A stretch of 64,000 nucleotides of DNA, from positions 16,126-80,125 of the forward strand of contig JFHB01000136.1 in NCBI GenBank assembly GCA_000729835.1. The letters are read 5' to 3'. The notes beneath the pieces are model-generated. The model had not been told where the DNA came from. It was given only the letters and a program-made list of their open reading frames with translations, and searched no databases. A program made the position numbers and the translations under genes. Shown here piece by piece: positions 33,807 to 44,126 of this stretch (positions within the stretch are counted from its first letter, which is position 1; the number at the start of each line of letters is the position of its first letter). Source of the stretch: Atkinsonella hypoxylon (lineage: Eukaryota > Ascomycota > Sordariomycetes > Hypocreales > Clavicipitaceae).

Positions 33807-36112
33807 TCGTGTTAGCGCTGATGGTCGAATGTAATTAAAGTTTGAATATGTTGCCATTGGGGCTGGTTGACTCCTCTTTACCCTGAACAGACGTCAACTC
33901 AATGCCAAGCCATTGGCCCAGGGACGACCCGTCTCAAAGATTAAGAGGCAGGTTAGTTAATGCTAACATCGCCACTAACGACTCAGACTCAAGTGAGACG
34001 TCTGGTACCCAAAAACGCGGCAGCCCTAAATAGGATGTAGAAGGTTCATGGGAAGAGAACTGGACTAAAAACCCTCTAGGGTAGATAGCATGGGGATACA
34101 ATGCTGGGTGTGTCTTGCCGAGATGCCAGCAGCCCTTACGTGTTCTTCTATATTAGATGCTTATTTCATTCTGAGCGAGCATTGAGAGCCAGGCCAGACG
34201 AGACGCAATATGACCGGATATGATAACCAGATAAGATACACATTTTCTTGGTGCCGAGGTGGCTTCAATCGTGCTCCGACAAGCATGTTCGCCAGTTGGA
34301 AACGCTTATTATCTAAGGTACATTGGTTGTACTCTACTCTGTATATCACACAAAGTTCACACGGTTAGCAGGTTGGGGTCATGGAATACATCCCTGTAAT
34401 ATCCTGTAATGCAAGGTCAATAGGGCAACAAGGGCGCTAAGATGACCCGTCTGGAGCCACCTTGGCACTACAGATTTGGCAACGGACACACAGCCCAAGA
34501 CGGCTTAGTCACTTGATCAATGCCCCACAATGGGCATTTGCCACGAGTCCACATCCCATCACTGCATCCCTTTAAAAATTCCAGTCTGAAGATTGATCTT
34601 AATTAAACCAGTGTGAACAGTATCAGCGCTCACACTCACTGGACGCGTCCTTGCCTGGTGCGAGAGTTGCGGGGCGGGAAGATCGTGCTTAATAGCATAA
34701 TGCCACAACCAACAGAGTCGCAACGAACAAACTTACGGTCCAATATGAGGTAGACGGGCCGTAACCAGGACGATGTCTTTGTCTTTGTCTAACCTGAGTT
34801 ACCTGTCTTTAGTTTCCTCGGACTCCATGATAGGACTGTCTACTTCCAGCCGGCGCTGGAATCCAGCCCCATTGTCAAACAAACCCCAAGGAAATTAAAG
34901 CGCCGCGGCTCCGTACTCCGAATTTATTCTTGGTCATCGGCCCGTTGTTGGAGCGATGAGGCTCATGCTTGCTCAGCTGTGATCTGTGATATGTGACTAG
35001 CTAGCTACCCTCATGAACCTGGAATGCGACTAGGCGCGTGTGATCAAAGCCTTTGTCGATTTGATTTCCTCTGGTTAGATTGAAGTCATGATCGTGAGGT
35101 AGCGCACCAAGTATCACAAGTAGCCGACAGCACTGGCATATTACGCCACGAGTCGACTCATGACTGATCCCTAGTACCAGACATCCGAGGCGCTCATATC
35201 ACGACCATATTACCACTTGGCCATATCCAAGCATCTCGATGATGTCGTTCTTCTGGACGATCTGTTGCCTCATATGACATTTACAGCGAGCTTTTATACG
35301 TGCACTTGAGTGGTGGGAATTCGTGGGTGGTCTCTCCTGCAGCGCCGCCATTTGTCGCTGCTGGCAACTGGAATGCATCCGAATGGCCTCATGTACGTCT
35401 TGACCACTTCATCTGACAAGCCACCGACAATGCTGTCTGCACTGTCTCAGCTCATATGTTCTCTGGCTTCTCTCGCCCAAGTGCCTGTTTCTCCACCCCA
35501 GACCGACCGGCCAGCTGGCAGCTTCGTGCCATCAGATGCCAGTCACTTGTCAGAGTTTCACAGCCAATGCCAGCCAGTGGCCTCCCTTGCACTGGGTCGT
35601 CATTTGTCCATTTGCTCATTTGCACTTCAGATTCAAAACACTAGCCGCCACCACTATGTAAACATTACATTCCAGGTCTCTGGCCACTAGTCTTTGCTCT
35701 TGTTACGCCGCTTTTCCCCCTCCATGACCGTACTCATCTTTGACTCCTCTGCTCCTCTGCTCCTCTGCTCCTCCTGTGCAGCTTATGGTCTTGCCTTTGA
35801 ACTTCCTCCTCATGTGTATTCGGCGCTTTGTGCTTTCCTGCCTGTCCTTCCTGCAAAAATCTCTCATGTTGTAGTCGTCCGGACTTGAATTTGACTTGCC
35901 CGTTCTACCTGCCGCTGCTCCTGCTTTGGTCTGTTTAAGGGTAGAGCTGTATTCTTTTGGTTCGCGTCTACTCTCACCTTGGATTGTTCCACCTCACATT
36001 CTTATACACGACGTCGAAAATTACTACGCAAAACACGACCGCGACGCATTTAAGGCGAGAATAGCTTGACGAAATATTATGTGCTAATTTCTACCGTTAC
36101 ACCCACTTCAAA
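33807..36112. other. 2.3 kb intergenic region upstream of the Nim1-type kinase
   Basis: No supportable gene. The right part is pyrimidine-rich, including a CTCCTCTG tandem repeat at about 35745-35776, and probably holds the kinase promoter and 5' leader. The left part has no clear features. Confidence 0.5.
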
Positions 36113-39100
36113 ATGGCGGATGCAATGGTTGCAAAGGTTCGCTCGCCCCTTGCTGAGACGACAAACCGCGTGAACTCTCCATTTCCAGTGCTGGATCAAC
36201 AAAGAGCCAAACCGCGCTACGATCAGACCGAAGTTACGTACGGTCCCAACAACAATCAAGTTTCACATGAACGCCCAGAATCTCGACAGGCCACGACCCT
36301 CCAAAATCTATCCATCAATAATTTAAACCAACCCCCAAAGACTGGCGAAGAGGACAAGCGCATGTCCCAAGCCTCGTATGCATCGACCTCGAGCAGCCGA
36401 AGCAAGAGGAATTACAAGACACACATAGGACCATGGCAACTGGGACGCACTTTGGGGAAAGGTTCATCGGCTCGCGTACGGCTATGTCGTCACAACATCA
36501 CGAATCAGCTTGCTGCTGTCAAGATTGTGAACCGGCGTATGGCCTACCTTGTTCAAGATAGCTCGATGGCAGCTCTGAGCAAATGGGACAGTAATCTGCC
36601 GGATGAGGTCAATGGTGAGATGCGGGTACCCATGGCCATTGAACGTGAAGTTGCTATTCTCAAACTTATTGAACACCCGAATATTATGAAACTCTATGAC
36701 ATATGGGAAAACCGTTCCGAAATGTAGGAAATCAAGACTGCCTTTGATGTTTTGCTTGTCGCGCTTCATGGTTGCTAACGCGCTGCCAGTTATCTTATTC
36801 TTGAGTACATCGACCAAGGAGACCTCTTCACCTTCATCAACTCTCGAGGGCGCCTCGGTGAAGAGCTGGCAATTTTCTTCTTCAGACAGATGATGAGCGC
36901 CATATCATACTGTCACTCATTCAACGTTTGTCACCGTGACTTGAAACCTGAGAATATCTTGATCACGGCAGATTTGCAAATAAAGATTGCCGACTTTGGT
37001 ATGGCCGCTCTTCACCAAACTGCTACGCACCAGCTTGCCACAGCCTGCGGCAGTCCTCACTATGCTGCGCCGGAGCTACTCAAGAATAAACAGTACCGAG
37101 GAGATCGGGCTGACATCTGGAGCATGGGTGTTATCTTATATGCTATGCTATCCGCAACGCTTCCGTTCGACGACCCTGATCTGCGGCTGATGATGGCCAA
37201 AACGAAGAAAGGCCAGTATGAGATGCCCAAGTCCCTTAGCCCTGAGGCTGAGGATCTTATCAGACGCATGCTCCAAGTCAATCCTGATCGTAGGATCACA
37301 ATGAAGGAAATCTGGCTGCATCCTCTTGTCCAAAAATACAGCTATCTTGATGACTTTGGAGACAACACGGGACAGTTGCCCGATACGAGAAAGGGCTTTC
37401 AATACTCTACAGTACCCCGAGAAGAGATTGATCCCCAGCTCCTCCGGCAGCTACGCTCGATGTGGCACATGTTCAGTGAACAAGACCTTGCCCTGAAACT
37501 GACATGTGAAGAGTAAGCTCACGCTTTTTGTACTTCGCAGGCTCACAATAATAACTTGATGACTAACATGTTTTCAATAGGGCTAACGACCAGAAGGCTT
37601 TTTATTGGTTGCTCTATAACTATCGGAATAAGCAGCTAGAAGACTTCAAACCTGAGTTAGCTCACTCAATGAGCGACTATCATCATCTCAAACCTACGAT
37701 CTGGAAGAAACACATATCTACTTGTCAATTCGAGAAGACACGAGCCGATGGCCATGGCCGCTCAGTTTCTCGCTTTACAGTCATCTCGACAGCTGCAGAT
37801 ACGGAGGCCGGCAGTTACGAACCTTATCGAGGTATGCGAGTGCTGCAAAAATGCGACTCTCGGGTCAGCCAAGCGAAAATTACTGTGCACCGGGACGGCC
37901 AAGTTGTTAGTACAACAACGGCCACTGTGCAACCTAATACAATGCGCAGCGGCTCAAATAGTCATCGGATGCGAGCTAATTCTACTCGAGCCTCACTTAC
38001 CAGTCGTCCACAGTCCTCTCGAGGATCGCTCACGTCTTTGCAAAGTATCAGACAAGGAACCCTTCAAATACGAGCTCCTAGCCTTCGTCATAAGCGTGGC
38101 GTTGACTTCTCCCATATTCGCAAAAGGTCAAGCTCTGTTGGACCAGGTCAACGTCCCGTCGGTGGTAGAACGAGATCTGGAATTTGCAATGGAAATGGAC
38201 CTGCGCAGCGATCTTCTACTCTCGCAGCAAGATCACATAGTCCAGAGGTAACCAGAATGGCAGATGGAACTCTCCCCAAGGCTATCGGAGCCCCCATAAG
38301 CCGTGTTTCTCAGCACAGTGGCGTTTCAATGATGTTCAATGAGGAGCTACGTCATTTCAGCAATGGCATCGCCAAAGATTGCGATGCAGCTTTCAAAACT
38401 ACTATTGTCGTTGACGATTCCGAATGTGATTCATCGACGACGGATAACGACGGGAGGAGGAGCTCCAATCCATATACTCTCTCTCTCGACAGCCCAGCAA
38501 TGACTGTCTCACCAGTGACGGATGTTTCTACTTCATCCTGGCATAGTCGCCCTCTCCCTCCGCTGCCTAAAAATGCTAACCCGTGCAGTCAGCAAAGCAA
38601 TCGGGAGAGACCCGTTGAACGGCCACTTTCCACGGATGACAATGCGCAACTTGAAAATTCTACAGAGCAAACCAGCAGGGTTGCTGTCCTCTTCCCCAAA
38701 CAAGGAGATCGACGTATTATATCCGCTCCTGCATACAGCCATCCGTCTCGAAAATTATCTACGCTACCTTCGATCAACGAAAATGCTGGGGTTCACGGTG
38801 ACGGAACACGTATTGTATCAGCCCCGCCACATAGTCCTATGAGAAAGGCAACTGAGAAAAACCATAGCATGGACTACCTCAGCAAGGTCGAACGCACAAT
38901 TCGTGTGGTGAATTCTCCTGCTCCTGGAGGCCCTGTAGTATCTCCAAGCCCTCTGAACATGCAAAATAGGACCGGTGGAGGTGGATTTGGACGCCGGCCT
39001 CACCGTAATACCGTGTTCAATAGTGGGGATGCCGATGATCACATCTACGACATAGTTGAAGGGCCCAAGAAGAAGAAGTCTTTGTGGTTTAATCGGGTGT

Positions 39101-39907
39101 CGAAAGCCGAGTCCAGCACGACGACATCTTCCACCGACGAAGCACGACGGGCAAGCGGCTCAACAACGTCAAAGAGAAACCGGTCAGATGATGACAGCGA
39201 GCCCGGCAAAAAGAGGAATTTCACATTCCCATTCTGGAAGAACAAAGGCAAAGAATCCACAATGACGATTCAAGGTAATTTGTTTTTTTCGGCTTCTTCC
39301 TCTGCAAGTAATGAAACTAACCACTTTGTAGAAAATGAGAAAACGCATGTGGCACAACAGATGGCGGTCCATCCAGTCGTCAAAAAGCGACGATCTTTGA
39401 TACCATCATTGAATTCGGGCAGCACACGCAACATTGAAGTCAAACAAAATTGGCTCACCAGACTTTTTCGCGTGAAGCCATCAACCAGCTATCTCTGTAT
39501 GACTCTGTCTAGCAAGAGAAGTCGTCAAGAAGTTGTCATTCTGCTGCGAGAATGGCGTCGATACGGAATGAGAAGCATACAAGTTGACAAGCAGCGCAAC
39601 ATCGTCTTTGGTAGACTGGGTGCTAAAAACTGTGAGTCTAGAGTCGACTTTTCAGGACGACAAAGTTGTGCTGATCAACATGACAGACTTGAACTTGAAG
39701 GAAGTCGAATTTGCCGCTGAAGTCATGACGGTGATTGAGCATGGCAAGAAACAGCCACTGAGTATCGTTCGATTCACTCAAGAGCGCGGTGCTGCAAGCA
39801 GCTTACACCGCATTGTTGAAACGATGAAGATTATGTTTGAAAGCAGACATCTTCTGGTCACAGATAAGAATAAACAGAAGATGATGATCAAGACGCTGAA
39901 CTCATAG
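36113..39907 (+). CDS. Ser/Thr protein kinase, Nim1/Gin4/Hsl1/Cdr2 type
   Basis: Five exons, 36113-36723, 36790-37512, 37581-39274, 39332-39631 and 39687-39907, encode 1182 residues. In yeasts this family acts at the septin ring or cortical nodes and relieves Wee1 inhibition at mitotic entry. The kinase domain follows a polar N-terminus: glycine loop GKGSSARV (115-122), catalytic lysine K137 (AAVK), HRDLKPEN (252-259), DFG (272-274) and YAAPELL. A long Ser-rich, disordered region follows, and the last about 100 residues form a KA1-like membrane/lipid-binding module (LREWRRYGMRSIQVDKQ ... GAKNYLNLKEVEFAAEVMTVIEHGKK). The last splice (55 bp) restores GAKNYLNLKEV. Intron 3 (39275-39331) is 57 bp and has no in-frame stop. 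The pattern does not separate Gin4, Hsl1 and Cdr2 orthology. Confidence 0.92.
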
Positions 39908-40976
39908 CGCGATATTAACGAGCTATCTCAATGGCTACACACGAATCCTTTACGATTAGTACAAAGGCCAAATGCATATTCCATCACTAATCGCTCTAAT
40001 ACACTGGCTCCACTATATGGCGAGCTGGCGATCTATGCACAGGCGGGAGATGTTGGGAAGAGCCCATAGCACAGGCTTCTGTGTTATGTCGACTGATAAT
40101 ACTACCTCTTGTTGGATCAATGAATTTATTTTGTTATGGCTGTTTTCGAGGACGAAAATCCGTTGTATCGACTGGACCATTATATTATTTCAATTTTTCT
40201 TCTTCTTTTTTTCTTTTTGGTTTCAGGCGTTGGAGTATGGACTCTGTGAAGCAAACAAGACGAGAAAACCACGGGTGGACCACTACACGATACGCTATAC
40301 TTTATTTTGTGCGATGGCGAGGTTCTGGTTAATGACTGGCCGAGTTTGGCTTTGCATGGCTATTTTTTCCAGGTGATGAAGTGCGGGCTGGCTGTTCGTT
40401 TTTAACTGTCATTGTATGTAATTAGGGAGACGTTGGCGTCACTTCTCGGTGGAGGGGTATGCTTCTGTCGGTCTAAAATAAGAATATGGAACACAAGATA
40501 TGAATGCAACCTGGTGTGCCGTTTATGCTAGCGATTGCCTTGCTCGGCAAGCGGTAATTCTGGTGTCGTACTACACTTTACACAATATGCATGATGTCGG
40601 AGGTCATCTAGGTTGACAGCTGCCGAGTTTGGAAAAAGCCACATATCGAAACAAACATGGTTGTTTCCCATGTGTGAAGGTCCTCATGCAGTCAATTTGC
40701 ATGCATGGCTGCAGGCATTGCCTACTTGGCCGGGCATTTGACGTGCAGCCATGAAGGGCACGGCAAGTCCAGGCAATGATGAAACTCGAGCTGCGATGCA
40801 CAAGACGGGAGTCCACTGATGCTGCTGTCAAGCTCCATAAGTATCTCGTAAAAGGCGGCGGGGGCTAGTGAGATATTCGAGAAAGGAGAAACTGCAATTG
40901 GATCTGACTCCAAGCACAATCATCATGCATGCCAAGTCGAGGGAAGCATCGTCATGGCATGCGCCGGAAAGACTCG

Positions 40977-41026
40977 GGACCTTCCGCAGAGCCTTCCGCA
41001 GAGCCTTCCGCAGAGCCTTCCGCAGA
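40977..41026. repeat. 12 bp tandem repeat, about four copies
   Basis: GAGCCTTCCGCA (or its phase variants) repeats head to tail about four times just 850 bp upstream of malate synthase. The copies are nearly identical, suggesting recent expansion. Confidence 0.85.
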
Positions 41027-41587
41027 GATCTCGTGGTGTGGGGCCGGATCACGATACGCAGCCTCGGCTGATCGGGTCGGGCGTGGGGGGATGTTGTTGC
41101 TTTGCCTATTAATTGGGTTGGAGGGAGAACTACCTAGGTAGGTAGTTATGAGCTACTCCGTAGATCATGTTTCCACCGAACGAGACCATGTCGGTAGAAT
41201 AGACAGCTGTGGTTTTATTGACTTCCGACTTGGTGAGCATATATGTTATGTATGTGGATGGGCCGCCTGGTCTCCGTCCACCCGAGCCAAGACCGCGTTG
41301 GCATTGGCATTGGCGTTGACGTTGTCGATTGAGTCTGGGGTTTTATATTAGTTTACGGCCCATCGCCTGGCATCTCATGATCGGATTGCATTGTCTTGTT
41401 GGCTGCATTCACGATGATGGGTGTGTTTTTTCGGGAACATTCCGAGTGGGAAGGAAGGTGGAGCTGGACCGGCCGCTCCTGCCTCCTGTGCCCGTTGACA
41501 CGTGAAAGACTCGCAGATCCCCGGCAACCGCTGCCTCACGACCGCTGACAGCCGGTGACGAAGTCGGATACCGTTTCTGTCGTCACT

Positions 41588-41827
41588 CGGCAATTCTCGC
41601 TTCTTCCTCCCTTTACCTCATCCGCCTTTTTCTTCTCTTTTATCTTTTTTTGAGCAAAGCTACACGCCAGCGCTGCTTCTGCTTATCAAGCTTTGACAAG
41701 AAAACAGAGCTCTATTAAAATAATCAAAGATACTTCATTTGTCCTCTACGACTCCTCCTCTCATACTCTCTCTCTCCCCCCACTCCTCGGCTGTCTGGTT
41801 GTACAACATCCACACTTGACCATCACC
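41588..41827 (+). promoter_or_regulatory. Pyrimidine-rich leader of malate synthase
   Basis: The 240 bp before the ATG are strongly C/T-rich (for example 41591-41651 and 41748-41795), a pattern common in well-expressed fungal genes. Transcription-start function is inferred; no TATA box was identified with confidence. Confidence 0.4.
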
Positions 41828-44126
41828 ATGGCTGCCACCGACACTATTCTCCAGGGCGTTTCCGTCAACGGCAAGGTTGACGAAACTCATCGAAAGATTC
41901 TCACGCCTCAAGCTCTTGCTTTCCTCGCCCTCTTGCACCGCTCATTCAATGCCACGCGCAAGCAGCTGCTGGAGCGTCGCAAGATCCGCCAGTCCGAGAT
42001 TGACCGAGGCGTCTTGCCCGACTTTTTGCCCGAGACAAAGCACATCCGTGAGAATCCTACCTGGAAGGGAGCTCCTCCTGCTCCTGGTCTGGTTGATCGC
42101 CGTGTTGAGATTACCGGCCCTACTGATAGGAAGATGGTGGTGAACGCTTTGAATGCTGATGTGTACACTTATATGGCTGATTTCGAAGGTGAGTTTGCGT
42201 TTGCCGCAACCAGGCAATTTCTTTCCCACTCGCTCGCATGCGAGAAAAAAAAAGAAAAAAAAAAAGAACGAAAAAAAGAAAGACCCATGGCGATGCTTTT
42301 CGTTAATCCAAAGACAAAATTTACGTCAATTGTCCCTTCATGTCATTGTCAATCCTATCTGTCACGGGCTAGTCTACCGGGGCTGTTGGTTACAGCCGGT
42401 TTTGAGCTGACGACGGCAGCCCCGGACTTGATTCTCACAACTCGTTATAGAATTGGATGTAAACTGAATGGAGACCCGGCGCTAACCCGTGTACCACGTA
42501 ATGCAGACTCTAGTGCTCCCACGTGGGAGAATATGATCAATGGGCAGGTCAACCTGTACGATGCCAACCGCCGCCAAGTCGACTTCAAGCAGGGTCAGAA
42601 GGAGTACAAGCTTCGCACTGACAGGAAGCTGCCTACTCTGATTGTCCGTCCTCGAGGCTGGCATCTTGAGGAAAAGCATGTAACTATCGACGGCGAGCCT
42701 ATTTCGGGGGGCCTCTTTGACTTTGGCTTGTACTTCTTCCACAATGCCTTTGAGCTTCAGCGTCGCGGCTATGGCCCGTACTTTTACCTTCCCAAGATGG
42801 AGTCCCACCTCGAGGCTCGTTTGTGGAACGATGTCTTCAACCTGGCCCAGGACTACATTGGCATGCCTCGCGGCACCATCCGTGCTACTGTCTTGATCGA
42901 GACCATCCTCGCCGCTTTCGAGATGGACGAGATCATCTATGAGTTGCGCGACCACAGCTCAGGCCTCAACTGCGGTCGATGGGACTACATTTTCAGCACC
43001 ATCAAGAAGTTCCGCCACAACCCCAACTTTGTTCTGCCTGACCGTTCGTGCGTTACCATGACTGTGCCCTTTATGGATGCATACGTCAAGCTTCTCATCC
43101 AGACTTGCCACAAGCGTGGAGTCCACGCCATGGGCGGCATGGCTGCTCAGATCCCCATCAAGGACGATAAGCAGGCCAACGACAAGGCAATGGAGAATGT
43201 CCGCGCCGACAAGCTGCGTGAAGTGCGCGCCGGCCACGATGGTACTTGGGTTGCTCACCCGGCCTTGGCCTCCATCGCTACCGAAGTCTTCGACAAGCAC
43301 ATGCCCACGCCTAACCAGCTGTTTGTGCGCCGTGAGGATGTGCAAATTGGCCAAAATGACCTCCTGAACATGAATGTTCCAGGCAGCATCACCGAAGACG
43401 GGATCAAAAAGAACCTGAACATTGGTCTGGGATACATGGAGGCCTGGATCCGTGGTGTTGGATGCGTGCCCATCAACTATCTCATGTAAGTTCTCTCCAT
43501 CATGATGAGTTGTAACACAGCAGCTTCCACGTGCAATGTGTGTTTGTGCTTCTCTTCACATGGTATCATACTGACATGATGGAAATTTGTCAGGGAGGAT
43601 GCTGCCACTGCTGAAGTTTCTCGGTCCCAGCTGTGGCAATGGGTCAAGCACGGTGTGTCAACCACAGAGGGCAAGCGTGTCGACAAAGCATATACTCTCA
43701 AGCTTCTTAAAGAGTGCGCCGACGCTCTTGCCTCCAAGGCCCCCAAGGGCAACAAATACCATCTTGCCGCCCAGTATTTTGCCAGCCAGGTCACTGGTGA
43801 AGATTATGCTGATTTCCTGACATCGTAAGTTTTGCCAGTGCTTTTCTTGGTATCAACCTCTACTTGCGCAGAGCAGAGCAGCAAAACATGGCACCCGGTC
43901 ATCACTGCAAGTGTTTGGGCTGGTTTTTCCTCCCCCAGATTCCTGCTTTTCCACCCTCTCTGGGGCACGGTATAACCAGCTAAGCTCTGTCACCGCTTTC
44001 ACTTGCATCTGAACTCATCCCGTCACCGATGTTTTCTCCCGTTCATTGTGGCTAATTCCTTGACACAGACTGCTCTATAATGAAATCACACAGGTTGGCA
44101 CGCCAAGGCCTGCGTCTAAATTGTAA
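41828..44126 (+). CDS. acuE: Malate synthase, peroxisomal (glyoxylate cycle)
   Basis: Four exons, 41828-42188, 42507-43485, 43594-43824 and 44069-44126, give 542 residues, the normal length. It condenses acetyl-CoA and glyoxylate to malate during growth on acetate or fatty acids. The family signature RDHSSGLNCGRWDYIF is at residues 268-283. The first splice restores YMADFEDSSAPTWEN. The last 58 nt exon ends in SKL, a peroxisomal PTS1 signal. Intron 1 is 318 bp, a multiple of three with no in-frame stop, so the unspliced frame reads through it; the conserved ADFEDSSAPTW join argues that it is removed. Intron 3 (244 bp) separates the SKL exon; its retention would end the protein right at the donor (TCG TAA). 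The ATG 41828 has a CACCATGG context. Confidence 0.96.

Larger units (their letters stand above)
39908..41827. other. 1.9 kb intergenic region
   Basis: 3' region of the kinase and promoter of malate synthase. It holds a four-copy GAGCCTTCCGCA tandem repeat (40977-41026), a CTACCTAGGTAG element (41130-41141) followed by TACTCCGTA (41154-41162), and a GGCATT/GGCGTT imperfect repeat near 41299-41324. No gene is supported. Confidence 0.5.

Noticed and set aside
35310..35690. 126-codon plus-strand frame upstream of the kinase
   Set aside because: GTG start and low-complexity Ser/Leu-rich sequence in pyrimidine-rich DNA.
41693..43489. 598-codon continuous frame as malate synthase
   Set aside because: It includes the unspliced 318 bp intron and starts before the ATG with the CACCATGG context; the spliced model gives the normal length and conserved motifs.
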